From: Carettochelys insculpta
Taxonomy: Eukaryota; Chordata; Testudines; Carettochelyidae
Assembly: GCF_033958435.1 (NCBI RefSeq)
Contig: NC_134137.1
Location: 253,068,501 to 253,132,500 of the forward strand
Direction: 5' to 3'
DNA: 64,000 nt
The notes beneath the pieces are model-generated. The model searched no databases. It saw only the letters and a list, made by a program, of their open reading frames with translations, and was not told the origin of the DNA. Shown here one piece after another: positions 1-12,590 of this stretch (positions are counted from its first letter, which is position 1; the number at the start of each line of letters is the position of its first letter). A program made the position numbers and the translations under genes.

Positions 1-82
1 AGAGAAGAGATCACCTACCATCCAAACTGGTGCAGTTTTCCTGCCATACCCAAGCCTGAAGCCAGACCGAAAGCCTATCTTA

Positions 83-362
83 GGCTACATCAACATTACC
101 CTGGTGGATCGACCTTCTTGGGTTTGCTCTTCCCAGGTTTGATTTCGTGCATCTGATATGGATGCACAAAATTGACCTCTCAGGAGTGGTATTCGACCCC
201 CGTACTCCTTGCTAGATGCCATGAATAAGGGAAGTCGTTGGGAGAAACTCTCCCATTTCCCAGTGTGGACAGCCAAATTTGCTGAGCACAGAAATGCCAG
301 TTTTACTTACACACTTCCTGTGTATCTGTGGTCGGCTTACTTTGCCTAGTGTAGCTGTAGCC
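83..362. mobile_element. MITE with GGCTAC...GTAGCC ends
   Basis: The left end reads GGCTACATCAACATTA. The right end, reverse-complemented, reads GGCTACAGCTACACTA, giving imperfect terminal inverted repeats. There is no coding capacity. The interior (about 165-275) contains 'aagggaagtcgttgggaga', a phrase typical of one MITE family also represented at 55779-56067. The left flank is TTA and the right flank TGA, so the target duplication is imperfect. The family assignment is an inference from resemblance. Confidence 0.55.
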
Positions 363-482
363 TGAGGATTCCTGACAGCTCAGAAATGAGAGTTGCCACC
401 AACTTCACTATATACCAAGGTGATCTTTGGGGGTAACAAATACATGAATTCTTCAAGATTAGCCATCGTCATCCTACCAGAG

Positions 483-1379
483 CAGTGGTTCCCAAAGTTT
501 TCGACATCAGGCCCCGCTTTTGATTTTTGAAAAACCCTCATGGCCCCCCAGCCTCTTCTTTACCATCATCCAACTCCCCTTTTAACAAAAAATTCAATTT
601 CTAATTTAAAATAAACACAAGAACGTGATATAAAAATGTTATTTAAAATTAAAAACAAGCACAAATAGTTTTTCTTGGCCCCTTGCAGGCCACCAGAGCT
701 GACTACGACAGCCGCCTGCCCGCCTGAGGCATCCATTGCCAGAGCCGCCTGCCCACCCAAGCCCCACGCTGCCAGGACCAGCTGCCCACCTGCCATCCCA
801 AACTACCCGAGCCCCACACTGCTGGGGCCAGCCACCCACCTTCCAGCCTGAGCTGCCCAAGCCCCATGCTACTGGAGCCAGGCACCTGAGCTCCGTACCG
901 CCGGGGCCAGCTTGCAGCCCCAGCCACCTGAACCCTGTGATGCCAGGGCCAGTTGCCCAAGCAATGCGAGTCCCACAAGCCAGCCAGCTGCCCAAGCCCC
1001 TGTGAGCTGCCCACCCGAGCCCTTCCAATCCCACAAAGCCTGGCACCACCAGCCTCCTGTTCTTACCCCATCCCCCTCACCTGAGCCAGGCACCCTCAGC
1101 CTCTCATCTAATCACATCCTCCTCCTCCCTCACCCAACCCATACTCACTCATCTTTGCAGAAGGCAGCTAGCTCCACATGTGTCTTCGCCAGCTGCCTGC
1201 TTTTTATAGCGGATGTGCCAGGTCACCCACGTAAAATGGCAGGGGCTGACAGCCAGAAGCAAAGACTGGTTCTTTCTTCAGGTGGGAGAGAATAATGGGG
1301 GGGGCTGGGTTGCCTCGCATACCCCTGGAATTTCTTCATGCCCCCTGAGGGGGCACGCCCCCCAGTTTGGGAAGCCATG
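483..1379. mobile_element. Non-autonomous hAT-type transposon with 8-bp target duplication
   Basis: The ends are inverted repeats: CAGTGGTTCCCAAAGTTTT on the left, and CATGGCTTCCCAAACTGG as the reverse complement of the right. The flanks are taccagag (475-482) and tactagag (1380-1387), an 8-bp target duplication with one mismatch. That length is the hallmark of hAT elements. The centre (about 690-1040) is GC-rich and built from imperfect repeats of a CAGCTGCCCACC-like unit, which creates several long but meaningless open frames on both strands. No transposase remains. Confidence 0.8.
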
Positions 1380-1387
1380 TACTAGAG

Positions 1388-2104
1388 TATGGGATTCAGC
1401 CTCAAAACACATATCTAAATAATTTCCTTTCCACTCATCCATATTTAACCGCCTCCCCCACAACATTCTTCTATAGTAGCAAAGGTTATAGCAATAGTGT
1501 TACATATTGTAATGTTTTCAATCATTACTGCAGAATGCCGAAAGGCATCATGGATACTATTCTTCTAATGAACACATACGTGTACATATCAGCAATGCTA
1601 CACAATAGGAGCATCTGGTTATGAAGAGGAGATAAATCAGTGGCTATGACTATGGCAAACCAATATACCAACCTGTTGGAACTACATATTTTCCCTCTCC
1701 ACCCTCTTTTAAAATTTTATCTTTCAGTATCTAAGGAAACTAACACTGGAGTTTTAGTCAGACAAAATCCGAAACACATAACCAACCGCTTGGTGCCCAC
1801 TCCCACCCAACTAGCAGTATTCAGCAACATAGTAAACTTGTTTTCACAAACTGCTGCACTCTCAAACCAGCCCATTATTCTATTCAAAAATGGTTTGCTG
1901 AATTCACAGAAGAAGCCCAGTGAGGATGAGTAACTTGGGGGTGGAGAGAGTGGGATTCAACTGTATACAGAATACCTTAAACAAACAAAACAATAATGAG
2001 ATGAGGTCTGGGTAGAGGATCTTACTCTTTAAGCACAGCTTCTACTTTGTTCCTCACAAGACACCAGTGAAGAAACCTTATCAGAATACTAAGGCTTGAC
2101 AAAG
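1388..2104. other. Intronic DNA, no gene seen
   Basis: AT-rich unique-looking sequence. The short open frames here have neither splice context nor recognisable domains. I see no repeat ends. Confidence 0.5.
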
Positions 2105-2154
2105 CTCTCTCTCTCTCTCTCCCTCTCTTTCTCTCTCTCTCTCACACACACACA
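2105..2154. repeat. Microsatellite (CT)n followed by (CA)n
   Basis: A run of CT dinucleotides with a few interruptions passes into five CA units. It is likely length-polymorphic. Confidence 0.9.
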
Positions 2155-5100
2155 AATTAGGTATTATATGGGGTGCTGGTATGATCCATGCTACTGAGGT
2201 TGCCCAATCCATTCCAATACTCCTCTACTGCTTTTAACTTTGCTTACTTTTAACAGTCCTAACTAAAATGCTTAGTCTCCCAAATAGGGCAAACAATGAA
2301 AACTACAGGAACAACAAGAAAAAAACTGCTCTGAGTAGTAGAACAACACTGTAACTTGGCAGTTTACGCAACCATTTTCACAGGAATTTTTAACAGAATT
2401 GTGGGCCCAACTCTTGACAGCCCCTTTGAAAAAAATCCCAGCCTTGCTGCATGACAATAAATAGTTTTGTTGGGGGCAGAGAAGAGGAGTGCAGTGTTCT
2501 TAGGCTATAATTTACAAGTTAAGAGAATATACACAGTGGTGAGATATTTGCTACTTTTAAAATACATATTTGAATCATTGCTGTTTATAATAACACTCTG
2601 AGGTTAAATCTGATGCCTTGCTTATTTTTTTTTCTCTTCCATGTTGTCTACAGACACTTGTTGGCTGACTAAAATTGTTAGAATTACCATTGCTGAGGAC
2701 AGTCCTCAAACCACCGCTGCTTAAACAACTGTTCCAAACATTATTAATACATTTATTTAATAAGGAGACTTTGGCTTCACTGCCACAATCTCAGATATGT
2801 TGCTGCGTATCTTGTCCTTATCAAAATACAAGTTCAAATGGACTTTTGAGGACATGAATCAATGTAAAGCTCAGAATTGGTGTTAACAACTGACATCTGT
2901 GAACAAAATTCTCTGAGATGCATGCACTGATGTTTAAAGCTAAATTCATCCCAGTTGTAGTTTCATTCAAGTTACACCAGGGATTAATTTGGTTCACTGG
3001 GAGCTACATGTGTGAATGTAAGGGCAGAATGTGCCCTATATTTGCTTCAATGCACATTTCTGCAGCTGATAAACATCACTACCTGAAACAAAGATCATCA
3101 TACTAATCATTATCTCCCTCAATGGGAACACCTAATGCTCAAGCAGCAATTTAAAATAATTAATAGAGGGAACTGTACGATAAAATGCAATATTTATATA
3201 TTTGAAAAATAGACCATTGCCTTCTATGCCCTGAACAGTCACAAACATTTCCATACATTAGCACTTTTGGGCATGCTAATGAAAATAGAAAAATGATACA
3301 AATATTACACACAGATTTTAAATTATAGCAAGATATTTATGAGATTGTAATGAAAAAGGTTAGTTGCCACTTGCAAAATAAATTCTTATTCAAAGCAGCG
3401 TAACCTGGAGAATGTTTGTTTTGAGTTATACTTGGTACCAGGGTGGAATGGTTGTTACCATCATCTTCTATTATGTTGACTGTTGCACCAACTAAGTGCT
3501 AGCTTGGTGCATTTCCAAACATAGATGAAGATCATTTTTTTTGCCCTCTGTCTGTCTCTCCACCCAACAAAAGTCTACAAGCTACAAGGGGATGCTTGTT
3601 TCTGAAAGGCAATGATATGGAGAAGATTAATGAAGAAAAGTGTTAACGGGAGGGAAGGAGAGAGGCTGGGCCCAGATGTCTGTACTGGGGCAAGGACAGA
3701 GAAGTTGTCACAGGGAAGAATAGTGATAAGACTTGATAGATGTGAAGGAAAACCAGAGTGAGGCTCTTGTGGAGCACCAGGTAGCAAAAGAATTCAGCAG
3801 CTAGGAAGGAGGCTTACAAGGGGGACTAACAGGGCTCCCCACATGGTAGTACTCAGCAGCTGGAAGCTCTTTGCCAGAGCAGAGGTGGGTATAGCATATG
3901 TGCATGTGTGTGTGGCTTTAGATTGTCAATAGATTTGGAACTTAAAAGGGGATTAGGAAACGTCTGAGACTTCAGGAGGGTTAAGTATCTGGTGGTGCAT
4001 ATGTATGGAGCATGGGAGTTACACAGAGCACTTTTTGAAGGGGAGACTGCATACATGGATATGCTCTTAGCACAAGCTCTCTATGGCGAAGATATCTGTC
4101 ACTATGTATTTGGGTTCTAAGACTTAAATGGTGGCTCTTGTGCATTGTTAGTGAGTATAGCTGGTCAAAAAATAGAGTTTTAAATTTTTTGATGAAAATA
4201 AGTGAAAAATTTCCATTTTGCAATAATTTTCATGAAAACGTTCCCAGATTTCAGAGTATCGCAGTAACTAAAATAAAAGCTCTCCTAAATGTATTTGGCT
4301 GGACTAGTCCTATTTCAGTATTTTTTATAGAATGACTGTAAGTTACAAATGTCTCATGTCTAACATGCCAAACGACTAGCCACCAAGAACTCAAGATTCT
4401 ATACAATGACTCACAGCGTGCTTGTGAAAATGTGGCCTTGGGTCATTTTCAAACATTAAATTTTCCAGTACACATTGCCATACCCTACAATTAATACAGC
4501 CATTAACTTACTGCCCATCTGATCCATTATGACACAAGCAGCAACATGTAATGATGGCCTAGACTATGGCAGTGTGGAAGCACATCACCATATATTATTA
4601 AGTCTCTTCAAAACTAATGAAGTGTATAGTCCTAAGCATGTACTATTCCATTTTCAATAGAAATTCACTCTGTTCACCTGGCCAGCATCTGTGTACACCC
4701 ATATAATAGTATTTATCAATTATAATTTCTATAAAATAATGAAAATACAAAAGTACTACTACAACCACTAGTAATAACAATTTGCTCTTTTATTTCTACT
4801 CACAGTGTCTAATGAACGTGAACAAACTAACCCTGGTAACACCAATGAAAGGTAGGTATTGTTATTTCCCTCTTTTCAAGAGAGAAACTGTATCACATTT
4901 GATAGTTATATACTGCTTTTCATATTGTGGAATCCCAAACTGCTTCACAAATTGTCTCTCTCTCTCTATGGTTATACACAAACACCAGCACCTCTCTGGG
5001 AAAGAGAACTGAAGCCAGTTGACATGCAGCAAGCTGAACAGCAATAGGTAAGGGGAATTCTGTCCAAGGACATATGACAAATCCTCACTCCTGCAACAAT

Positions 5101-6700
5101 TGCAATTGGTGTTTTATATCCACACCAAGCTAACAAAGCTGCAGCTTTCAGTAAGAAAAAGTTGATCTAAGAGAGTTGTCTTTGTTCCTCAAAATTTGTC
5201 TATGGCTGTGCACGCTGGAATTATTCTGCTATTATTTCTGATTGACTGAATACTACAGAAAAACAGAACATCTGACCATTTTAACCCACATGTTAGGACT
5301 AGGATGAGTATCTATCTCTTCACTTACTTTGCTCCACCTCAATACTTAGCCATGAATGAGGGCTGCACCATCTTCCGATGAGAAGCTCATTCTTGGATAA
5401 TTATATTAAATGCAATTAGCTGCCTGATAGAGCCACACAAAAGAGTACACTGGAATTATTATTAACCCAGGGTTCTGAAGGATTCTTGCACCAGTATCCT
5501 ACTGTGTTGATTTTGCCAAAGTCACTGTTAGAATCTCAGGTTAATTTACCTACAGAGAAAATCAACTTTCAAAAGATCTAAGGAAGAAAATCATATTTAC
5601 AAATGTGTCAGCTTCAATTTCAAGGTCTACAAGAAGATTGCAGAAAAGTATAATACAACACAAAATCAGTTTTTCAATTCTTTCAACGCATCCAACAAAT
5701 CAAATCTTCCAGATCTAGACAGCACTACAGATATGTATGAGAATGAAAATAAAAAGATAACCACATACACAGAAGTACAGATAAGAATCATCAAATACAT
5801 TACCATAGGTTTGAATAACAAAAAATGCACTTGAATGAGATATTACCCTCTAGCCTCATCACACTCAACCTCACATTTGATTGTCAGAGGAAAATTTATA
5901 AGATATTAAAGCCCACAGCATGTTTAAAACAATGTTAATGTTATGTTAGTGATTACACATAACCCACCCACCAAAAGTGAGCAAATTTAACATCAGACTT
6001 GACATGCATATATTAAGCTGTCATAAACACAAACAGCAAAATCACTCAGATACAGTATGCATGCATTTAAAAGTGCAATTCCTACGTTTAAATATGGATT
6101 TCATCATTAGACTTTCATTTTCTGGTTTGGGTTGTTTTTCAATGCAACCGTATTTTTAAATTTTTTAAAAGATATACAATCAAATATTATGACTGGTTGG
6201 ATTTCCAAAGAGGTTGGGTAATTTTATGACCAATAATAACATCTGAAGTTATGGGTGCTAAAGTAAAAGTGATCAAAACTTAGCCTTAGGCATAAGCTGA
6301 TTGCTTGCAACAGAGGTGAAGAAATTCTTCCCACTGATGTGATGTACAGTATAAGTTTAACTAGGTACACTGGTTTGTTTTCTTTTTTCACATTCTTCTT
6401 TGTTGCAAGATCTTACACCCCAGAGGCAAATAACAAGATTTTAGAGGCCACTGATCTGAACTAACATGGCAAATCCATTGTTCCAAACATGGGTTATATG
6501 TATATTAAAAAAAATATTTTTTCAAATGTAGCGACCAAAATATAAGTAAAGAAATTCTCAATGTTAAATATATCAGTCTTTTTAATTATTCTGTACCATT
6601 CCCACATAACAAGAGGTAGATACTGTCTCCCATACTCTCACTGAGCAGTACACCGTAGGCCCTTATTCAGAGACACAAGTAAATCCAGGTGTAACTTTAA
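2155..6700. other. Long intronic stretch, no gene seen
   Basis: About 4.5 kb of AT-rich sequence without a supported exon, RNA gene or clear transposon boundary. The scattered short open frames have low-complexity or stop-rich surroundings. It is presumably part of the SOX5 intron downstream of the exon at 49291-49501. Confidence 0.5.
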
Positions 6701-6702
6701 AT

Positions 6703-7745
6703 CATGGATGTGGAACATATGGCCTGCAGGCTAGATCCAGCCCATGAGCTTCTTTCCACCACCACCCCGCCCCCCCCAGGCAGGGGCATGTGCCAGCACT
6801 AGTGCTCCAGCCAGTCTGCACTGCTGGGGAGTGCAAGGAGGGAGCCCTGAGCCTTGCAGGCCCAATCCAACTGCAGGCTCTGACTGATGGGGGAAGTGGC
6901 TCTGTGCAACCACTGCATCCTGTTGCTCCCATTGGCTGAATCACAGCCCACTCCTGCACCCCACTAGAACCCAACCCCACCCCTCCAGCCTACTCCTATG
7001 AGGTGGGCTTTCAGCAGCCGCCCTAACCATCCCATGGATGAGAGGAACTGTGGGATTATGTGGGTCTGGCACCGCTGTAGCAGGCATCGCTGCCACTGCC
7101 TCCCACCCCTCCCACTCACCACTTAGGCGGTAGGAGCTCAGCAGCCTGCTCTGCTCCATGCCGTTCTCCCAGCCCACTGTGCCCCACTTCTCCACAGTGG
7201 TGGGAAGTGGAGCATTCGGGCATCCAGGGCATTCTACTTCCTGCCACCTTGGAGAAGCAGGATGCAGCAGGCTGAGAAGTGGAACAGTGCGCTGCTCTGG
7301 ATTCCACTAACCCCATGGTGAGAGGGATGGCAACGACTCCTGCTGTTGCGACGCCAGGACCCAATCCCATAACCCTTTGGGCAGCACCGTGTGGGGAAGC
7401 AGGCAGGCAGGGACAGAGCAGTAGGGCATGTGCCATGGTGGGAGATTGCCCTGGGCCCCATTCTTGGGGCATAAAGTGGTTGCCTCAGGCCCCACCCCAC
7501 TCTTTGGGACAGCCCTGCCTGCACCCCACTTCCCACCCAGCCCCCTCACCCCTAGCCCACTACTGCACCCTCACTCCCATCCAGACCTCCACCTTGTCCT
7601 GCATCTTACCTCCTGCCCAACCCCCACATCCCGGCCCCAGCCTGCTCCCTGGCAGCCCCCTCCTGTGAACTGAGCCATGCATTTTTTGCCCCACCCCAGA
7701 GCCTGGGGGCCCCCCACAAAATCAAGTAGCCCCAGTCTCTCTAGA
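6703..7745. mobile_element. GC-rich interspersed repeat, probably hAT-derived
   Basis: It starts with 'catggatgtggaacatatggcctgcaggc', which resembles the CAGGGGTGGGCAAAC...GGCCTGCGGGCC start of hAT-related repeats. The sequence changes sharply from AT-rich flanks to GC-rich, proline-codon-like DNA with many opposed open frames. I could not find a convincing right inverted repeat, and the right limit is set by the end of the GC-rich block. No transposase was recognised. Confidence 0.4.
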
Positions 7746-8185
7746 CTCTGAGGGGAGCTTGAGGGTAGTGAAGTTAATGTCTCTTATTTCTGCTTTTCAG
7801 CTGGGGAGCCCTTCTTTGAGGGGTATTTATTTATTCACTTAGCTTCTCACTTGCATGTGGTCCCTGACTGATTTTTCTGTGGGTCAGTGGCTGCTAACCC
7901 AACAAGGTTTCCCAACTGTGCTTTAAGTAGTGTTTAAGTCACTCCTTATTCAGCTGGGCACTTAATACGTGTTTAGGCTTGCACTAAATTCCAATTGATT
8001 CCAGTGAGAAGAACTGGAGAGCTTGGAATTACTCATTTGGAGTAAAGGGGGACAGACCCAGGCTCACAGTACTTATTTAACAGCTCCCTAGCTGTAGATG
8101 TAAAATCTAAAACTGTAGTCTCAAAGCATATGATCTCAATTCATCAGGAACAGGCGCTTGCTTAACTTCAAGCATGAGAGTAGCA
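7746..8185. other. No gene seen
   Basis: Unique-looking sequence between two GC-rich repeats. I see no exon signals. Confidence 0.4.
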
Positions 8186-8680
8186 CAGTGTTCCTGCTAA
8201 TTTTTATATCTATGTGCAGAATGATTTTTGTTATGTGCACCAATAAGGAGCTGATGTGTGAGACATAACTTTCATACTGGTGCACACCACAAAACTTGTT
8301 CCACACACAGATGGTGTGTGGCAGGGGTGGGTATAGGGCTAAGAAAGTGGGAGGGGGCTCAGGGCTGCCACAGAGGGTTAGACTGTGAGGGAGCGAGGGC
8401 TCTGGAATAGGGCCACAGATGGAGGGTTTGGGGTGCAGGAGGCAGCTCAGGACTGGAATGTGAATGCTTCAGATGGGGGTGCATGCTCTAGGGTGGGGGA
8501 TGGGAATGAAGACCTTGGAGGAGGTGCACTTCCCCTCTGGCCATGGCAGTTCAGCACTGGAGCTGGCAGGTAGCAATGCCTCCCCTCACCATAGCAGGTC
8601 CAGGGGCTTGGGGAGAGGCCTCTCTCCCCACCATGGCCCCGAGCCCTTGTACAAGGCTTAGTAAGAATTTAGGAGTAATC
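8186..8680. mobile_element. Foldback interspersed repeat starting CAGTGTTCCTGCTAAT
   Basis: The left end is CAGTGTTCCTGCTAATTTTT. Just inside, about 8215-8315 forms a foldback: 'gtgcaccaataaggagctgatgtgt' pairs with a later 'actttcatactggtgcac'. GC-rich filler follows. The right end near 8665-8680 ('gaatttaggagtaatcc') is a weak match to the reverse complement of the left end. The class is uncertain. Confidence 0.4.
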
Positions 8681-8689
8681 CCTTTAACT

Positions 8690-10104
8690 CACATGCACAA
8701 AGTTAGGCATGTTTGAAGGGGAATACTCACTGCCAAGCGCCAGTGGTTGGGTATGGCTGTGGTTGCTTGTCTTTGGCTGGAGAGTTCACCTTTCAAGTTA
8801 TTGCTCTATCTCCAGTTACCTGTCCTTTCAGTGACTCAGCCCTCCAGCCAGGTCACATGTTCAAGTCCACCCCTTTCAGGATATGATAAAAAGTCCAATA
8901 ATGGGTAAGTCTGGGGACAAAAGTGAGGGACTCAGGGTTTCTGACTTGGGGTGCAAACTCTTGTATCTTCTCCCAATTATGTTCCCTGCCAAAGGACAGA
9001 AGTCTGTGCTTACCCCTCCTGTGGGGTTCATTGGGGAACTTGGGCCTACTCTCTCCACCAGGGTCCGACCCAAGGCCCAGTGGTAGGCAGCTAAGTCATG
9101 CACCATCAGATGCCACATGGCTATCTCTCTGGATCACTTCCTACCAGTCCTCTCCCTTGCCACCAGGTAAAGTAAAGAATTAAGCAGCATGATAAAGTCC
9201 TTAACCTTCGGAGAATCACAGGTCCTATCTTTGATGGCTTGGTCAAGTCATTGTCACCAGTTCTCAGCCAGCCAGTGATCCCATGGTGCTCCTTCCTAAG
9301 AGCTCAGTGTCAGTCTGCTCACCTCCACTGTCTGGCAGCGCCACTACTCGACCTCTGCTTTAAAATTATTCCTTCAGCCTGTGCATACTTTGCAAGCGCA
9401 GTAGGGTAGGGCTGCAAGTGCCCAGAGTACTTCTTTAACCCTTTACTTTCCACTGTGGGAACTGTACTCTTTATTACAGACCCCCCCCCACTAAACAGGA
9501 CCTGGGCGATTGTCATCAGCATCCCTTTTCCTACCCTCTCAGGAAAAAAATGTTTTGATTGGCCTTCCCACCTCCGTAGAATCCCCAAAACTTGTATGGT
9601 TGTAAGAATAGGTACCACTGCAACATCATGAGATTGACATCTTTCACAGTGATCAACCAGCAGAGAGAGGTATCATCTATTATCAGGGAAGAGGGGTTTC
9701 CCAACTTACAGTATCCCAAGACAATCACAGCCTCTTTTACAGTCAAGACTGCTTTTTGATGACTGACAGTTTATCTCTCCATGGAAGTTTTTAATTTAGA
9801 TAAGGACTGAGTGTTCCTCACCCTAAAACTCCTGGGGAAGGACTACTCCAAATCCTACTTAGGATACATCTGTTTGTAGAATGAACCTATTGAAAAATCT
9901 GGGTGAAAAAGTACTTGCTCCTGACACAATGTTCTAGCATTTAAGGTGCTTTGTCACCATCTCCAGACCCAACGAAAATTCTTAGGCTTGGCATCTTTCA
10001 TGTTTATGGCACTACTCACAGACCACATGGCAAAGTCTGAAACAAAACAGCCACAATAGCCTGACAAGACCAAGAAGCATCATCTCTCTGTTGTTGTTAC
10101 TGCC
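8690..10104. other. No gene seen; possibly an unclassified old repeat
   Basis: About 1.4 kb with no supported exon. The part from about 8700 to 9480 has mixed-composition text that feels repeat-like, but I found no terminal repeats, primer binding site or reverse transcriptase motifs. A run of ten cytosines lies at about 9481-9490. Confidence 0.3.
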
Positions 10105-10327
10105 ATCTGCTCATAGGAATAAGGGGACTTCGAAGTAGCCGGCGTCCTTTCGAAAAGGAGCCCTGTCTGGACGAGCCGCGCGGCGGCGAGCCATGTCAAT
10201 TTCGAAGTGCCGTGGCCTCCCGCATGCTAATGAGGCACTGAATATGTATTTCAGCGCTTTATTAGTAAACTTCGAAATGGCCATTTCCATGGCCATTTCC
10301 AAGTTTTTGGCTAGTGTAGACATGGCC
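10105..10327. mobile_element. Half copy of the foldback MITE found complete at 37130-37524
   Basis: It matches the loop and right arm of the 37130-37524 element, with the same order of blocks: 'gctcataggaataagg', 'acttcgaagtag', 'gtctggacgag', 'gcatgctaatgaggc', 'tttttggctagtgtagacat'. It ends in the terminal core at 10310-10327. The left arm is absent, so this is a truncated or single-arm copy. Confidence 0.75.
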
Positions 10328-10595
10328 TAAGTTATTCTGTCAGGGGTCTAAACTCTAGTAGAACTCTGGTAAAATACTCTGGTAAAATTGATCACTCACC
10401 TGGGGGGAATACCCCGATTTCAGGGCCAAAGAATCCTATGGAGCAAAGGTGCTCATGTGTCACTTGAAAGCACTTGAAAAATATCAACACTGCCTCAGCA
10501 GAACCTTTGCTTTCGCCTGCCTGAGACAAGGGGTCTTCGAGAACCAGGCCATCTATCCCAAGAAAAAGCTCCTTGTATACTATGCAGTGCATTCT

Positions 10596-10754
10596 CTATA
10601 ACTTGATGTCTTTAAACAATGATTTGAGCAATTCAGTAACTCATCCAAGTGGCAGGAATCTATTGCAGCAGTGCGTGAGTGAAACTTTATGTCCTGTAAT
10701 TGCAAGAGGTCAGACTAGATGATCCTGATGGTCCCTTCTGACCTTAAAGTCTTA
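10596..10754 (+). mobile_element. CR1 LINE 3' end fragment
   Basis: Positions 10704-10750 carry the diagnostic CR1 tail 'gaggtcagactagatgatcctgatggtcccttctgacctt'. Upstream, about 10600-10700 resembles the end of CR1 ORF2 and its 3' untranslated region. It is heavily 5'-truncated, as is usual for CR1. The tail is interrupted at its end by the MITE starting at 10755. Confidence 0.8.
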
Positions 10755-11190
10755 GGCTGTTTCTACACATGCCACAAAGTGGCAGGCTAATAAATGGCCT
10801 GAAATAGGCTAATGAGGCGCATATGTAAATTCCCAGTGCCTCATTAGCATAAGGTCACATGATTTGGAATCCGGAAGACGCTCTTCTGGACTCCAAAATG
10901 GCGTGTAGAAGCGCAGCCTTCTTGAAGGATGTCCTCTTTCTGGAGGCCACTTCTTCGTGAAAATTTTTGGGGAGAAGGGGCATCCAGAAGGAGGGCTTTC
11001 TTCTGGAAGACCCCCAGGGGCCGCACATCTACACCCTGTTTTGGAGTCCAGAAGAGCATCTTCTGGACCCCAAATCATGTGACCTCATGCTAATGAGGCA
11101 CCAGAAATTTACATACATATCTCATAAGCATATTTTGGGCCATTTATTAGCATGCCACTAGCAGATAAAGTGGCATGTGTAGAAACAGCC
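10755..11190. mobile_element. Foldback MITE with TTA target duplication
   Basis: The terminal repeats are GGCTGTTTCTACACATGCCAC on the left, and GGCTGTTTCTACACATGCCAC as the reverse complement of the right. The whole 436 bp is a long palindrome: 'atgaggcgcatatgtaaatt' and 'ggaatccggaagacgctcttctgg' reappear inverted on the right. TTA flanks both ends (10752-10754 and 11191-11193), the preferred PIF/Harbinger target. It sits precisely in the tail of the CR1 fragment, so it inserted after that CR1. Confidence 0.9.
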
Positions 11191-11261
11191 TTAGAAAGTC
11201 CCTCAGCTTACTCATAGACCTTTTCCTGAAGGGCAATGAGAATGCATATCTCCTACATAAA

Positions 11262-11475
11262 GGCTGTGTCCACACTTGCATCCCTCTTTTGAAAGATGCA
11301 TGCAAATGAGGGAAATTGAAAATGCAAATGAGGTGCAGATTTACCTATCTGGTGCCTAATTTGCATATTTTTCTTTCAAAAGAGCTTCTTTTGAAAGAAG
11401 AAAAGCAGTGTAGACGAAGATCTTCCGAAAGTAAACCCCATCTTTGAAAAAACTCTTCCTCCCATTAAAAAAATT
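11262..11475. mobile_element. Left part of an octamer-carrying MITE (family of 51527-51910)
   Basis: It begins GGCTGTGTCCACACTTGCAT and follows the 51527-51910 element block by block ('catgcaaatgaggga', 'tttgcatatttt', 'aaagagcttcttttgaaag', 'agtaaaccccatctt'). The right arm is missing. It carries three ATGCAAAT octamers on either strand. Confidence 0.75.
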
Positions 11476-12590
11476 GTGGTCTGAGCATTTGCAAGACCAG
11501 GACATATATCTGCAAATCAGCCAACCTGCACTATAAAATAGTAGTAAAAAAAGCGTACCAAAATAACAACCCACATGATTATTTATGGATGAAAAACCAA
11601 GGCAAGAATTAACAAAATACTTAAAGGGATGAAATCTCACATGCCAACCTCCAGCTCAAAGTGAATTTTTATGGCCAAGTTAACATTAAGCCACAAGAAC
11701 AGGGTTTATAATGGAAACTAGTGAACCAGCTTGAATTACTCTGGGTGGTGTGAAATGCCACACTCTGATATTTTAAGAAGCCACCCCTGTAAAAGCATTG
11801 AATATTTATAAAGAGTTTTTAGAATTCAAAGAAACCATGGTTTTCACAGAGATATACCATCCTTTACTAAAGTAAAAGAAACAAATGAAAAAAATAAAAG
11901 GAAGAGAGAAATCACATACAAGGGTTACCAGGCTACCATTAAATATTCATTACGGGGCCACATTTTGCCCTCTGGTATATCTATTCAATCCCACTGGCTC
12001 AAATGGGGATGCATTAGCATACATGAGGCCAGAATTGGGCACAGGCCACTTAAATCAATGAGACCACAGTTCAATTCATGCTCCATGAGCTGACTTCTAT
12101 GGACATAAACAGAAGTATATGAAGTACAGTGTGGCCCACAGTTAGGAGACAGATTCCTTTTAAAATAATTAATGTGTTAAGATTTCTCACTCTTCTCATT
12201 TATCATGCAATTTCAGTACAGATAAAAATATCAGAGCTTTGTTTGGTCACCTCTCAGGAAAAGTTGGTTCATTAGTGTAGCATTGAGTTATGCCCCAAGT
12301 ATATATGTGAGAACCGATACCCACATAATAACATACTTGGACACACTGGATCTTAATTGGAAATGGGCTTGACCTGCCCTGTTCAAATCCAGATGCAGAA
12401 ATCCACCATGTTCCATTAGGCAGCGCATTGGAGTGAGTGTCAAGAGACTTTGTTTCAGCTCCCAACTCTGCCATGTGACTTAGACAACTCTCTTCAGTGC
12501 TTTGTCTACCTTCCCATCTCTTACCAATTTAAACTGCAGGCTCTTTGGGGCAGAGATTATCTCTTAGTGTGTATTCATGCAGCATCTACA
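11476..12590. other. No gene seen
   Basis: About 1.1 kb of AT-rich intronic sequence with no exon, RNA gene or repeat boundary that I can support. Confidence 0.45.

Noticed and set aside
566..1295. Several overlapping open frames on both strands
   Set aside because: They lie in the GC-rich repetitive core of a hAT element. The translations are compositional (Trp/Gly- or Pro/Ala-rich), with no family resemblance.
6702..7673. Cluster of open frames up to 129 codons
   Set aside because: GC-rich repeat with few stop codons by composition. The frames on opposite strands are equally long, and none shows a domain.
8690..9760. LTR retrotransposon
   Set aside because: The text feels repetitive, but I found no paired LTRs, primer binding site, or gag/pol motifs.
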